The position numbers were made by a program, and so were the translations under genes. 64,000 bases of DNA, from NCBI RefSeq assembly GCF_016887565.1, contig NZ_CP069396.1:3251001-3315000 (forward strand), given 5' to 3'. The DNA comes from Archangium violaceum. GTDB lineage: Bacteria > Myxococcota > Myxococcia > Myxococcales > Myxococcaceae. How positions within the stretch are numbered: position 1 is the stretch's first letter; each line of letters starts with the position of its first letter. The notes beneath the pieces were generated by a model. The model was not told where the DNA came from, did no database searches, and saw only the letters and a list, made by a program, of their open reading frames with translations. Below are positions 15,852 through 25,045 of the stretch, piece after piece.

Positions 15852-18590
15852 GTGGCCAAGCAGCACCTGCTCCTGGTCGATGGTGACCCGAAGAGTCTCC
15901 GTGTGATGGAGGTCAGCCTGAAGAAGGCCGGCTTCTCCGTCACGACCGCGATCCACGGCAAGGATGCGCTCGAGAAGGTGCAGATCAGCCCGCCGGACCT
16001 CGTGCTCGCCGACACGAAGATGCCGGAGATGGACGGCTTCGAGCTGTGCAAGACGCTCAAGTCCGACGAGCGCTACAAGCACATCCCCTTCGTCTTCCTC
16101 ACCAACCAGAAGGCGGTCGAGGCGAAGGTGAAGGGCCTGGAGCTCGGTGGCGACGACTACCTGACCAAGCCCATCTACATCAAAGAGATCGTCACGCGCG
16201 TGACGATGATCCTCCAGAAGGCGGACAAGGAGAGGATCGAGCGGCGCGAGACGACCAAGGGCGGGTTCGCCGGCAACCTGGCCGACATGGGCGTGGTGGA
16301 CCTGGTCCAGACGTTCGAGATCGGCCGCAAGACGGGCACCATCTCCATCAAGGGAGACCGGGTCGCCACCATCTACTTCAAGGAAGGCCGCGTCATCGAC
16401 GCGGAGATGGGGCGGCTCAAGGGCGAGAACGCCTTCTACCGTCTGCTCAACGCCACCGAGGGTGAGTTCGAGGTCCAGTTCACCGCGCTGGACCGCCCCG
16501 AGCGCATCGAGGTCTCCACCCAGGGCCTGCTCATGGAGGGCATGCGCCGGCTGGACGAGTGGGGCCGCATGCTCGAGCAACTGCCCCCGCTGGAGACGGT
16601 GTTCGAGATCGACTACCACCAGCTCGCCGAGCGCCTCTCGGAGATTCCGGACGAGGTCAACGGGCTGCTGCGCCTCTTCGACGGCAAGCGCAACCTGAGC
16701 CGGGTGGTGGAGGACTCGGACTTCGACGACTTGGCCGCGCTGGGCATCATCAGCAAGCTGTACTTCGAGGGCCTCATCCGCGAGCTGGGCAGTGTCTCGC
16801 AGGAGCCCGTGCAGAGCGGCAAGCCCGGCATCGAGGAGTGGCTCCACAACGCGCCGGCGCCGAGCGCTCCCGCCGAGCCCGCGCCGGAGCCCGTGGCGCC
16901 CGTGGTCGTGCCGGAGCCGGTGCCCGTGGTGGCGCCGGTGGTGGCCGAGCCTCCGCGGCCCGTGCCTCCCGTGGTGGCCCCCGTGTCCGTGCCGGAGCCG
17001 CAGGTGCAGGCTCAGGCCGAGGTGCAGCCGCAGCCCGCCAACGTCGTCGTCTTCGAGGCCCGGCGGCGCGCGCAGAACAACCTCCCCGAGACGGAGGACA
17101 TCATCGCTCCTCCGCGCACGGCCGAGGGCTCGGCGTTCCTCGTGGATCCCGCGCCGGCCCACCGTGCCAAGGAGTTGGAGCGGCGCAGCCTGCTGCTCGA
17201 CTGGAACCGGGTGGACGTGGACGGCATCGGCTCGGCGGGAGGTTGGGGTCCGGGTTGGTCTCCGGCTCCCCGCGCACCGGCGAGTCCCAGCGCTCCCGTG
17301 CCCTCCAGCGCGTCCGCGGCCTCCAACGCGCTCGCGGCCTTCGACGAGCCCGCTTCCACGCCCGCTCCCGCGATTCCCGTGGCCCCCGCGGAGCCGTCGG
17401 CATCCGCGGCCTCGCCACGTGGCCCCATCTTCGGTGGGGCCGCCGTGGGCCCCAATCCGTTCCCGCCCGTGCCTCCTCCCGAGCCCGCGACTCCGGCCGA
17501 GGAGGTGACGTTGGTGTCGGGTCTGAAGCCCTCCACCCCGGTCCAGGAGGCGCCCGCGCCCGCGCCCGTCGCGGCCCAGCCGCCCGTGGTGGCGACGCCG
17601 GCCGAGAAGCCCCAGCAGTTCGCGCTCCCGCCCTACCCGGGCCATGGCGCGCCCACGGCCCCCGAGCTCGTCGCGTCCAAGCCCGCCGAGGAGCCCAAGC
17701 CCGAGCCCAAGCCGGCTGAGCCTCAGGTCGTCAGCAAGCCCGCGGAGGAGCCCAGGTCGCGCCCGGTGACGCAGCCCAAGGCCACGCCCGCGCAGCCCCA
17801 GAAGAAGGCTCCGGCGGTCGATGACGAGGACGTGCAGCTGCCGAAGCCGAAGCGCACCGGCCTCTTCGTCGGACTCGCGGTCGCGGCGATCGCCGTGGGG
17901 GCCGCGGTGGTGTTCAGTCAAGGAAGCGGCTCGGACCAGCCCCCGCCTCCGCCCCAGGAGACGAAGCCCGCTCCCACCGAGCAGGTGAAGGCGCCGGAGC
18001 CCGAGAACAAGGCGCCCGAGGCGAAGGCACCCGAGAACAAGCCGCCCGAGACGCCTCCCGCCCAGCCGGAGCAGCCGACCACCGCAACCGGGACGCCGGA
18101 GGCTCCCAAGCCCACCGAGCAGCCCGCCGTTGCCGCGACGGGCACTCCGCCCGCCGAGGATGACGAGAAGGACGACGAGCCGGAGCAGGTCGAGGCGCAG
18201 AAGCTGAGCCCCGAGGCCCAGTACGCCGAGCTGGCGCGCCGGGCCAAGAAGCTCATGTCGGCCAACCGCTACAAGACGGCGGCCATCACCTACCGCAAGG
18301 CGCTCGCCCTCAAGCCGGACTCGGCCGAGGCCAAGGCCGGTCTGGGCATCTCCCTGGTTCGTGGCGACACCACCAGCAGCGCGGGCTACCGCGACGCCTC
18401 CAAGCTGCTGGAAGAGGTGGTGAAGGCGCAGCCCAGGAATGCCCAGGCCTGGGTGCACCTGGGCATGGCCCGGCAGTTCACCAATCAGGAAAAGAAGGCG
18501 ATCGACGCCTACAAGCAGTATCTCCTGCTGGAGCCCTCTGGGTCGTCCGCTTCCGAGGTTCGCGCCGCGCTCAAGCAGCTCGGCCAGTAG
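15852..18590 (+). CDS. Response regulator with DUF4388, membrane anchor and TPRs
   Basis: A 912-residue protein. Residues 1-120 are a receiver domain with the phospho-acceptor in [12 protein letters not shown] and the Lys in DYLTKP. The acidic pair is VDGD, so the usual second Asp is Gly. Residues about 140-245 form a DUF4388 (PATAN) domain ([28 protein letters not shown]). A Pro/Ala-rich linker (320-660) is followed by one membrane helix (about 672-690), another Pro/Glu linker, then TPR-like repeats (790-905). The GTG start is chosen because AAAGG lies 8 bases upstream and the receiver domain begins at once. The topology would place the regulator in the cytosol and the TPRs in the periplasm. 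It probably links a histidine-kinase signal to an envelope assembly. Confidence 0.87.
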   Translation: MAKQHLLLVDGDPKSLRVMEVSLKKAGFSVTTAIHGKDALEKVQISPPDLVLADTKMPEMDGFELCKTLKSDERYKHIPFVFLTNQKAVEAKVKGLELGGDDYLTKPIYIKEIVTRVTMILQKADKERIERRETTKGGFAGNLADMGVVDLVQTFEIGRKTGTISIKGDRVATIYFKEGRVIDAEMGRLKGENAFYRLLNATEGEFEVQFTALDRPERIEVSTQGLLMEGMRRLDEWGRMLEQLPPLETVFEIDYHQLAERLSEIPDEVNGLLRLFDGKRNLSRVVEDSDFDDLAALGIISKLYFEGLIRELGSVSQEPVQSGKPGIEEWLHNAPAPSAPAEPAPEPVAPVVVPEPVPVVAPVVAEPPRPVPPVVAPVSVPEPQVQAQAEVQPQPANVVVFEARRRAQNNLPETEDIIAPPRTAEGSAFLVDPAPAHRAKELERRSLLLDWNRVDVDGIGSAGGWGPGWSPAPRAPASPSAPVPSSASAASNALAAFDEPASTPAPAIPVAPAEPSASAASPRGPIFGGAAVGPNPFPPVPPPEPATPAEEVTLVSGLKPSTPVQEAPAPAPVAAQPPVVATPAEKPQQFALPPYPGHGAPTAPELVASKPAEEPKPEPKPAEPQVVSKPAEEPRSRPVTQPKATPAQPQKKAPAVDDEDVQLPKPKRTGLFVGLAVAAIAVGAAVVFSQGSGSDQPPPPPQETKPAPTEQVKAPEPENKAPEAKAPENKPPETPPAQPEQPTTATGTPEAPKPTEQPAVAATGTPPAEDDEKDDEPEQVEAQKLSPEAQYAELARRAKKLMSANRYKTAAITYRKALALKPDSAEAKAGLGISLVRGDTTSSAGYRDASKLLEEVVKAQPRNAQAWVHLGMARQFTNQEKKAIDAYKQYLLLEPSGSSASEVRAALKQLGQ

Positions 18591-18624
18591 TCGGACGGCT
18601 GGGCTCCTGGTAGAGAGGCAGCCC

Positions 18625-19623
18625 TTGCTCGTACTCGGACTCGAAACCTCCTGTGATGAGACCGCCGCCGCCGTCGTGGAGGACGGTCGGCGCGCGCTCT
18701 CCGACGTCGTCTCCACCCAGGTGGACATCCACCGCCGCTGGGGTGGGGTGGTGCCGGAGCTCGCCAGCCGCAACCACGTCGTCCAGGTCATGCCCGTCCT
18801 GCACGAGGCCCTCACCCGGGCCGGCAAGACGCTCGATGACGTGGACCTCATCGCCGTCACCTCCGGGCCCGGCCTCATCGGCGCGCTCCTGGTGGGCGTG
18901 CAGGTAGCCAAGTCGCTGAGCCTCGCCACCGGCAAGCCCTTCGTCGGGGCCAACCACCTCGAGGGGCACCTGCTCGCCAGCCGCCTGCTGGAGGACGCCC
19001 CGGAGCCTCCGTTCCTCGGGCTCGTCGTCTCCGGCGGCCACACCAGCCTCTACGAGGTGCAGGACTACGGCCGCTACCGGCTGGTGGGCAGCACCCGGGA
19101 CGACGCCGCCGGCGAGGCCTACGACAAGACGGCGCGCATCCTCGGTCTGCCGTACCCGGGCGGGCTGCCCATCGACCAGCTCGCGCAGAAGGGCAACCCC
19201 GAGGCCATCCGCTTCCCCCGCGCGCTGCCCGGCTCGGAGAATTTCGACTGGTCCTTCTCCGGATTGAAGACGGCGGTGCTGCAGCACGTGCGCAAGCACG
19301 GCGTGCCCCAGGGGCAGGAGCTGGCGGATCTGTGCGCCTCCTTCCAGGAGGCCGTGGCGGACGCGCTGTCGAAGAAGTTCGTCGCCGCCGCGCGCCGGCT
19401 GGGCTTGAAGCGCCTGGTGGTGTGCGGGGGCGTTGCGGCCAACTCGCGCCTGCGCTCGCTGAGCCTGGAGCGCGCCGAGGATCGCAACCTGAAGCTGTAC
19501 CTCCCGCCGGTGCGGTTGTGCACGGACAATGGCGCGATGATCGCCGTGGCGGGTTACGAGGCCTGGCGTCGGGGCCTGCGCGGCGACTTCAGTCTGTCCG
19601 CGGACCCGGCCTGGCGCATGTGA
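18625..19623 (+). CDS. tsaD: tRNA N6-adenosine threonylcarbamoyltransferase TsaD
   Basis: A 332-residue ASKHA-fold protein transferring the threonylcarbamoyl group to A37 of ANN-decoding tRNAs, together with TsaB and TsaE. It begins LVLGLETSCDETAAAVVEDG and has the metal-binding GANHLEGHLLA (HxxxH), the VSGGHTSL phosphate loop and VCGGVAANSRLR. Family length is about 335. It starts at TTG (18625) with AGAGAGG six bases upstream; no ATG fits the conserved N-terminus. rsmA follows after 18 bases. Confidence 0.94.
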   Translation: MLVLGLETSCDETAAAVVEDGRRALSDVVSTQVDIHRRWGGVVPELASRNHVVQVMPVLHEALTRAGKTLDDVDLIAVTSGPGLIGALLVGVQVAKSLSLATGKPFVGANHLEGHLLASRLLEDAPEPPFLGLVVSGGHTSLYEVQDYGRYRLVGSTRDDAAGEAYDKTARILGLPYPGGLPIDQLAQKGNPEAIRFPRALPGSENFDWSFSGLKTAVLQHVRKHGVPQGQELADLCASFQEAVADALSKKFVAAARRLGLKRLVVCGGVAANSRLRSLSLERAEDRNLKLYLPPVRLCTDNGAMIAVAGYEAWRRGLRGDFSLSADPAWRM

Positions 19624-19641
19624 AGGTGAAGGGAGCCGCGA

Positions 19642-20472
19642 GTGGATACGCCACGTGACATCCTCCAGCGCCATGGCCTGAGGGCCAAGCACAGCTGGGG
19701 GCAGAACTTCCTCGGAGATCCGCAGATATTGGAGGCCATCGCCGACGCGCTGGAGCTGCGCGAGGGCGAGCCGGTGGTGGAGCTGGGCCCGGGCCTGGGG
19801 CACCTCACGCGCTTCCTCGCGGCCACGGGGGCACGCGTCACCGCGGTGGAGAAGGACCGCGACATGGTGGCGGTGCTGGAGAAGGAGGCCATCCCCGGCG
19901 TGCGCGTGGTGTCCGGCAACGCGGCCACGGTGGACTTCGCCGAGGTGGCGGGTGTCCCCGAGCTGAAGGTGGCGGGCAACCTCCCGTACCACCTGACGAG
20001 CTCCATCCTCTTCCAGGTTCTGGAGCAGCGCGACCACGTGACGCGCGCCGTCTTCACCCTCCAGAAGGAAGTGGTGGATCGCCTCTCGGCCGAGCCGGGC
20101 GGGCGCGAGTACGGCCTGCTCACCGCCATCCTCGGCCTGTACTTCGAGTCCGAGCACCTCTTCGACATCGACGCCCGGCGCTTCCATCCGCCGCCCAAGG
20201 TGGACTCGGCGGTGCTGCGGCTGACGCGGCGGCCCGCGCCCCTGGCGCAGGTGGTGGACGGCGCGCGCTACATCCGTCTGGTGAAGGCGGGCTTCGCTCA
20301 GCGGCGCAAGACGCTCTTCAACTCGCTCAAGTCGGACAAGTCGCTGGGCACGACGGAGCAGGTGCAGAAGGCGCTGGAGACGGCGGGCATCGATCCGACC
20401 CGGCGCGCGGAGACGCTCTCTCCCGAGGAGTTCGCCGCCATCGAGCGCGCGCTGGGGCCGGTGGCGCGGTAG
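19642..20472 (+). CDS. rsmA: 16S rRNA dimethyladenosine transferase RsmA (KsgA)
   Basis: A 276-residue Rossmann-fold SAM methyltransferase that dimethylates A1518 and A1519 of 16S rRNA late in 30S assembly. It shows the expected HSWGQNFLGDP start, motif I VELGPGLGHLTR, the acidic VTAVEKD, and the catalytic NLPYH (motif IV). The C-terminal helical RNA-binding region is complete (KAGFAQRRKTLFNSL). The GTG start at 19642 has AAGGGAG eight bases upstream. It is probably cotranscribed with tsaD. Confidence 0.95.
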   Translation: MDTPRDILQRHGLRAKHSWGQNFLGDPQILEAIADALELREGEPVVELGPGLGHLTRFLAATGARVTAVEKDRDMVAVLEKEAIPGVRVVSGNAATVDFAEVAGVPELKVAGNLPYHLTSSILFQVLEQRDHVTRAVFTLQKEVVDRLSAEPGGREYGLLTAILGLYFESEHLFDIDARRFHPPPKVDSAVLRLTRRPAPLAQVVDGARYIRLVKAGFAQRRKTLFNSLKSDKSLGTTEQVQKALETAGIDPTRRAETLSPEEFAAIERALGPVAR

Positions 20473-20529
20473 CGCCAATCTGGCGTCCCACGGATCCTGG
20501 TGCTAACGAGAGGGGCGTTGGAGAGGATG

Positions 20530-20928
20530 ATGAGACCCCTGCCCCTGGAGGCCCTGGAACCGGTACTCCACCGTTTCGGAGTGGTGTACGCGGTGTTCGC
20601 CCGCCCCGATGGGGAGGTGCTGCTGCGTTGGGGTGACTCCAGCCCGATTCCCCTCCTCGACGAGAACGCCTTCGTCGGGGCCACCCGGGACATGGCCCGC
20701 GTCTACCGCTCGCTGGAGCGGATGCTGCTGCCGCAGATGGACGTGCAGGGGGAGTACCTCGGCATCCGCTCGAAGGTGGGCGACCAGGTGGTGTACGCGC
20801 TCTTCTTCGAGACGCGCCGCTTCGAGGCGGCCACTCCCGTGGAGCGGCTGCGCACCGAGTACGCCTTCTGCAAGTCGCTCGGCAACGCGGTGGACACCGC
20901 GCTGCAGTCCTGGGTGGCCGCGCGTTAG
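20530..20928 (+). CDS. Hypothetical protein, small alpha/beta
   Basis: A 132-residue protein beginning MRPLPLEALEPVLHRFGVVY. The sequence alternates strands and helices (GVVYAVFARPDGEVLLRWG, then QVVYALFFETRRF) in a way that recalls roadblock/profilin-like folds, but I cannot name a family. There is no signal or membrane segment. The second of two adjacent ATGs (20527, 20530) is preferred because GGAG lies six bases before it; an upstream GTG at 20500 is possible. It lies 57 bases after rsmA and ends 4 bases before the convergent small gene. Confidence 0.7.
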   Translation: MRPLPLEALEPVLHRFGVVYAVFARPDGEVLLRWGDSSPIPLLDENAFVGATRDMARVYRSLERMLLPQMDVQGEYLGIRSKVGDQVVYALFFETRRFEAATPVERLRTEYAFCKSLGNAVDTALQSWVAAR

Positions 20929-20932
20929 CGGC

Positions 20933-21214
20933 TCAGGACTCCTCGCCGCCGAGCACCTTCAGCAGTCCGCCCTGTTGGGACAGCCAGGCGCGGAAGTCCT
21001 CCTCGGACAGCCGCATGCGCGCGAGCACGCCACGGAGGATCTCCTCCGGGGTGCCGTCCTGCCGGCGCTTGAGCTCCAGGGCCGTCTTGAGGAGGGCCAC
21101 GCCATAGAGCGGATCGGCTTCCACCACCCGCTCGGGGGCCTTCGTCGTTTCGGTGGACGCCGTGCGGCGTGGTTCCAGCTCGATGACCGTCTTCGCCCGC
21201 TGCCTTCGATTCAT
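20933..21214 (-). CDS. Small hypothetical protein
   Basis: A 93-residue protein beginning MNRRQRAKTVIELEPRR. The second half (ADPLYGVALLKTALELKRRQDGTPEEILRGVLARMRLSEEDFRAWL and following, as read in pieces) is helical and charged, with no Cys, signal or membrane segment. The family is not recognised. GAGGGAG lies next to the ATG at 21214; longer starts would run into the kinase leader and look non-coding. It faces the preceding gene with only 4 bases between stops. Confidence 0.65.
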   Translation of the reverse strand: MNRRQRAKTVIELEPRRTASTETTKAPERVVEADPLYGVALLKTALELKRRQDGTPEEILRGVLARMRLSEEDFRAWLSQQGGLLKVLGGEES

Positions 21215-21389
21215 CTCCCTCGGTCCCCGCACGGTCCACCTGTCCCGCACCGCGCGTGAGTCCCTGGTAGTGGACGTCCACCGAGGCGTCAAGGGTGGTG
21301 ATGGCCTCGCGAGCCGGATCATTGCCCGGTCGCCACTCCCGTGTTCTATTCCGCGCCCCGTTTCTCGCGAGGTGGAGGTCTCGAAGCGG

Positions 21390-22034
21390 ATGGACAACCG
21401 CTACATCGTGGTCGAGGGGCCCATCGGCGTCGGCAAGACGAGCCTCTCCAACATCCTCGCCGAGCGCTTCGGGGCCCGGCGTATCTTCGAGATCGTCGAG
21501 GAGAATCCCTTCCTCGCCAACTTCTACGCGGACCGGCAGAAGTACGCCTTCCAGACGCAGCTCTTCTTCCTGCTCTCGCGCTTCCGGCAGCAGGAGGAGC
21601 TGGTCCAGCAGGATCTCTTCAACTCGGTGACGGTGAGCGACTACCTGTTCGCCAAGGACCGCATCTTCGCGTGCCTGACGCTGGACTCGCACGAGCTGAG
21701 CCTCTACGAGCGCGTCTTCGAGGCGCTCACCCCGCGCGTGACGAAGCCCGACCTCGTCATCTACCTGCAGGCCCGGCTGGACGTGCTGCTCTACCGCATC
21801 AAGAAGCGCGGCCGGGAGTTCGAGCGTCAGTTCGACGCCGGCTACCTGGAGGAGCTCGTCCACGCCTACAACGACTTCTTCTCCCATTACACGGAGACGC
21901 CGCTGCTGGTGGTGGACACCTCGGACATCGACTTCGTCCACAACGAGGGGGACCTCAAGGGGCTGCTGGGCGCCATTGACCGGGCGCGTCAGGGCACCCA
22001 GCACTACCTGCCCACGGGCAGCAAGCGGCCCTGA
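21390..22034 (+). CDS. Deoxynucleoside kinase
   Basis: A 214-residue P-loop kinase of the dCK/dGK family that phosphorylates purine or pyrimidine deoxynucleosides for salvage. It shows the P-loop EGPIGVGKTSL (residues 9-19), the EENPF segment after it, the Asp-Arg motif in SDYLFAKDRIFA and the lid Arg cluster IKKRGREFERQ. It is cytosolic. The ATG at 21390 has GGAGGT ten bases upstream; the in-frame GTG at 21372 would overlap that site. Substrate preference cannot be told from the sequence. Confidence 0.9.
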   Translation: MDNRYIVVEGPIGVGKTSLSNILAERFGARRIFEIVEENPFLANFYADRQKYAFQTQLFFLLSRFRQQEELVQQDLFNSVTVSDYLFAKDRIFACLTLDSHELSLYERVFEALTPRVTKPDLVIYLQARLDVLLYRIKKRGREFERQFDAGYLEELVHAYNDFFSHYTETPLLVVDTSDIDFVHNEGDLKGLLGAIDRARQGTQHYLPTGSKRP

Positions 22035-22188
22035 GTGGCGCCCGGATGCCCGCCAGCCTTCACGAGAAGTCCCCGCGGCGCTCCGGAGCGCGTTAGAGTG
22101 TCCTGGACGGCTGCTCCCGTCGATCCCCCATGGGGACTGCGAGGGGTGTCCGTCGATTCACCGCGGGACGTTGAACTCTCACTCTCAG

Positions 22189-22195
22189 AGGAGGT
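22189..22195 (+). promoter_or_regulatory. Strong ribosome binding site of panB
   Basis: AGGAGGT, five bases before GTG at 22201, fixes the panB start at a GTG codon. The 166-base gap after the kinase also holds the 14-bp palindrome GCGCTCCGGAGCGC (22078-22091). Confidence 0.85.
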
Positions 22196-22200
22196 GAACC

Positions 22201-23100
22201 GTGAAGGACAAGGTCACCATCCATACGCTGAAGCGCCTGAAGCAGAGCGGCCAGAAGATCTGCATGGTCACCGCCTACGATGCCACCTTCGCCCGGGTCT
22301 TCGATGACGCCGGAGCCGACGTACTGCTCGTGGGTGACTCCCTGGGCATGGTCGTCCAGGGGCATGACTCGACCCTCCCGGTCACGATGGACCAGATGGT
22401 GTACCACTCGGCTGCGGTGGTCCGCGGAACGAAGCGGGCGCTCGTGGTGGGTGACATGCCCTTCATGAGCTACCAGGTGTCGGTGGAGGACGCGGTGCGC
22501 AACGCCGGCCGCCTGGTCGCGGAGGGCAAGGTCGGAGCGGTGAAGCTGGAGGGAGGCGCCGAGTTCGCCGGGGTCGTCTCCGCCATCGTCCGCGCCAGCA
22601 TCCCCGTCATGGGCCACCTGGGCCTCACGCCGCAGTCGGTGCACAAGATGGGCGGCTACGTGGTGCAGGGACGTGACGAGGACGCCGCGCGCCAGATTCT
22701 CGAGGACGCCATCGCGCTGGAGCGCGCCGGCTGCTTCTCGCTGGTGCTCGAGGGCGTGCCGCTGGAGCTGGCTCGCACCATCTCGCAGCGCCTCACCATC
22801 CCCACCATCGGCATCGGCGCGGGCAAGTACTGCGACGGGCAGGTGCTCGTCTGTTACGACCTGCTGGGGATGAACCCGGACTTCAAGCCCAAGTTCGTCA
22901 AGCGCTACGCCAACCTCCACGGCTCCATGACCGAGGCCGTTGGCACCTACTTCTCAGAGGTCCGCGCGGGCACCTTCCCGGACGAGGAGCACTCCTTCAA
23001 GTCCAAGCCCATCCGCCTCGTCGCCTCCCACCCCGAGGGCGAGCCCACCACCGCCGAGGGCACGGAGAAGATGGGCCCGGTGTACGGAGCTCCGGTCTAG
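22201..23100 (+). CDS. panB: 3-methyl-2-oxobutanoate hydroxymethyltransferase PanB
   Basis: A 299-residue TIM-barrel enzyme that adds a hydroxymethyl group from methylene-THF to alpha-ketoisovalerate, making ketopantoate, the first step of pantothenate synthesis. Signatures are [39 protein letters not shown] (Mg2+ and substrate residues) and [11 protein letters not shown]. The length is about 30 residues more than E. coli PanB (264); the extra residues are a charged C-terminal tail. panC starts 4 bases after the stop. Confidence 0.95.
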   Translation: MKDKVTIHTLKRLKQSGQKICMVTAYDATFARVFDDAGADVLLVGDSLGMVVQGHDSTLPVTMDQMVYHSAAVVRGTKRALVVGDMPFMSYQVSVEDAVRNAGRLVAEGKVGAVKLEGGAEFAGVVSAIVRASIPVMGHLGLTPQSVHKMGGYVVQGRDEDAARQILEDAIALERAGCFSLVLEGVPLELARTISQRLTIPTIGIGAGKYCDGQVLVCYDLLGMNPDFKPKFVKRYANLHGSMTEAVGTYFSEVRAGTFPDEEHSFKSKPIRLVASHPEGEPTTAEGTEKMGPVYGAPV

Positions 23101-23103
23101 CCC

Positions 23104-23958
23104 ATGCAGCCACTCGTCCTGCGCACCGTTGCCGAGACCGCCGCCTGGGCGGAGTCCATCCGCCGCTCGGGTCGCCGGCTGGCCCTGGTCCCCACCATGG
23201 GATTCCTCCATGAGGGGCACCTCTCGCTGATGCGGGAGGGGCTGCGGCGCGCGGACGTCGTGGCGTCCTCCATCTTCGTCAACCCCACCCAGTTCGGTCC
23301 CACCGAGGACCTGTCGCGCTACCCGCGGGACATGGAGGGGGATTTGTCCAAGTGCGGCAGCGCGGGGGTGGAGGCCGTCTTCGCCCCCCTGCCCGCCGAG
23401 GTGTATCCCCCGGGGTATCAGACGTACGTGGACGTGGAGCAGGTGAGCCAGGGCCTGTGCGGCGCGCGCCGGCCCGGCCACTTCCGCGGCGTGGCCACGG
23501 TGGTGACGAAGCTGCTGTGCATCTTCAGGCCCCACCTGGCCCTCTTCGGCGAGAAGGACTACCAGCAGCTCCAGGTCATCCGCGCCCTCGAGCGCGACCT
23601 GAACCTGGGCGTGGAGATCGTCGGCATGCCCACCGTGCGCGAGCCGGACGGGCTGGCCATGAGCTCCCGCAATGCGTACCTCTCCAAGGAGGACAGGCAG
23701 CGGGCGCTCGCTCTGTCGCGCGGGCTGTCGGCGGCCCAGTCCCTGTGCCGGAATGGAACCCGCGAGGCCCCGGCCCTGGTGGGCGCGGTGCGCCGTGAAT
23801 TGGAGGCAGCGGGTCTGCGGGAGGATTATGTGGAACTGGTGGATGCCTCCTCGCTGACCCCGCTGTCCGTCGTGACTCCGGGCCAGCCGGCGCGTCTGCT
23901 GGTGGCGGCCTTCGTCGGTACCACGCGGCTGATCGACAACCAGCCCATCGGAGGCTAG
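23104..23958 (+). CDS. panC: Pantothenate synthetase PanC
   Basis: A 284-residue ATP-dependent ligase joining pantoate and beta-alanine. It has the nucleotidyltransferase signature VPTMGFLHEGHLSLM (HxGH), SIFVNPTQFGP, the GEKDYQQLQVIRAL segment and the KMSKS-like AMSSRNAYLS. It follows panB with no room for a separate promoter, so translation is probably coupled. The aspartate decarboxylase gene (panD) is not in the window. Confidence 0.95.
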   Translation: MQPLVLRTVAETAAWAESIRRSGRRLALVPTMGFLHEGHLSLMREGLRRADVVASSIFVNPTQFGPTEDLSRYPRDMEGDLSKCGSAGVEAVFAPLPAEVYPPGYQTYVDVEQVSQGLCGARRPGHFRGVATVVTKLLCIFRPHLALFGEKDYQQLQVIRALERDLNLGVEIVGMPTVREPDGLAMSSRNAYLSKEDRQRALALSRGLSAAQSLCRNGTREAPALVGAVRRELEAAGLREDYVELVDASSLTPLSVVTPGQPARLLVAAFVGTTRLIDNQPIGG

Positions 23959-23970
23959 AGGCGCGAGCAT

Positions 23971-24453
23971 ATGGCGGGTGGAAAGGGCAAGGGCGGGTCG
24001 GAGCCCGGCATCAAGATCATCGCGGAGAACCGCAAGGCGCGGGCCGCCTACACCGTGGACGAGAAGGTGGAGGCGGGTCTCCAGCTCTCCGGCAGCGAGG
24101 TGAAGGCGCTCCGGGCCGGGACGGCCAACCTCTCGGACGCCTACGCCCTTCCCAAGGGCAGTGAGCTGTATCTGCTCAACGCCCATATCGGCGTGTACAA
24201 CCCCTCCAGCTTCTTCACCCACGAGCCCCTGCGCGGCCGCAAGCTGTTGATGCACCGTGAGGAAATCGACCGCTGGACCACGAAGGTGCGGGAGCGAGGC
24301 TATTCCATCATCCCGCTCCTGCTGTATTTCAAGAACGGGCGGGCGAAGGTGGAGTTGGGGTTGTGCCGGGGTAAGACGCACGAGGATCGACGGCAGGACA
24401 TCAAGGAACGGGAGACGAAGCGGGAGATGGACCGGGCGATGCGCCGTCGCTGA
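23971..24453 (+). CDS. smpB: SsrA-binding protein SmpB
   Basis: A 160-residue partner of tmRNA in trans-translation, rescuing stalled ribosomes and tagging nascent chains. Conserved stretches are IIAENRKARAAYTVDEKVEAG, LSGSEVKALRAG, the GKTHEDRR loop, and a basic C-terminal tail (RETKREMDRAMRRR) that enters the mRNA channel. A short Gly/Lys-rich extension precedes the core. It starts 12 bases after panC; the tmRNA gene itself is not visible here. Confidence 0.95.
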   Translation: MAGGKGKGGSEPGIKIIAENRKARAAYTVDEKVEAGLQLSGSEVKALRAGTANLSDAYALPKGSELYLLNAHIGVYNPSSFFTHEPLRGRKLLMHREEIDRWTTKVRERGYSIIPLLLYFKNGRAKVELGLCRGKTHEDRRQDIKERETKREMDRAMRRR

Positions 24454-24483
24454 AACGCCCCCATCTCTCGTCGGCGCACGTCG

Positions 24484-25026
24484 ATGGACAAGAAGGGTCC
24501 TGAAAAGAAGGCGCGGCTGCTGGCCGCGCTCGACAAGGGCATGGTGATGATCCACCTGGACGCGCGCCGTCCGGGGGTCCTCGTGCCTTCCTCGCTGCGC
24601 AACGAGGCGCACCTGCGTCTCAACCTCTCCTACCGGTTCGAGCCGCCGGATCTCTCGGTGGGGGAGTGGGGCGTCCGCTGCACCCTGAGTTTCTCGGGGA
24701 GCCGCTTCATGGTGGCGGTGCCCTGGTCCGCGCTCTTCGCCATCACCAGTCACGTCACGAAGGAATTCTGGATGTACCCGGACGACATGCCGGCCGAGCT
24801 CATCCAGCAGACGATGGTGACGTCCAAGGTGCCGGTACCGGTGTCGGAGGCGGAGCCGGCGTCGGAGCAGCCGCCCTCGCCGGTGGACAGGCCCCGGGCC
24901 ATCCTCCGGGAGGTGGTGCGGCAGGAGGCGCCTCCTGAGCCCGCCGCTCCGGCCGCCGCCGAGTCCGAGGGCCCCAAGGACGATCCGCCCCCGCCGCGGC
25001 GCGGTCACCTGCGCCTGGTGAAGTGA
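24484..25026 (+). CDS. sspB: ClpXP adaptor SspB-like protein
   Basis: A 180-residue SspB-family protein. Residues 8-100 match the ssrA-tag-binding domain (LDKGMVMIHLDARRPGVLVP, then the dimer strands and VPWSALFAI). A long Pro/Glu-rich flexible linker (about 115-170) ends in RRGHLRLVK, closely resembling the C-terminal ClpX-binding peptide of E. coli SspB (..RPALRVVK). Such adaptors deliver tmRNA-tagged proteins to ClpXP. The gene directly follows smpB (30 bases), a functional link. No clear ribosome site is seen before the ATG at 24484. The assignment is by pattern, not alignment. Confidence 0.85.
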   Translation: MDKKGPEKKARLLAALDKGMVMIHLDARRPGVLVPSSLRNEAHLRLNLSYRFEPPDLSVGEWGVRCTLSFSGSRFMVAVPWSALFAITSHVTKEFWMYPDDMPAELIQQTMVTSKVPVPVSEAEPASEQPPSPVDRPRAILREVVRQEAPPEPAAPAAAESEGPKDDPPPPRRGHLRLVK

Positions 25027-25045
25027 GGGCGGCTGTCGCGCGCCC

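Noticed and set aside
15558-19043. Antisense frame of more than 1,100 codons opposite the response-regulator gene
   Set aside because: High G+C leaves antisense frames open; the plus-strand protein has clear receiver, DUF4388 and TPR domains.
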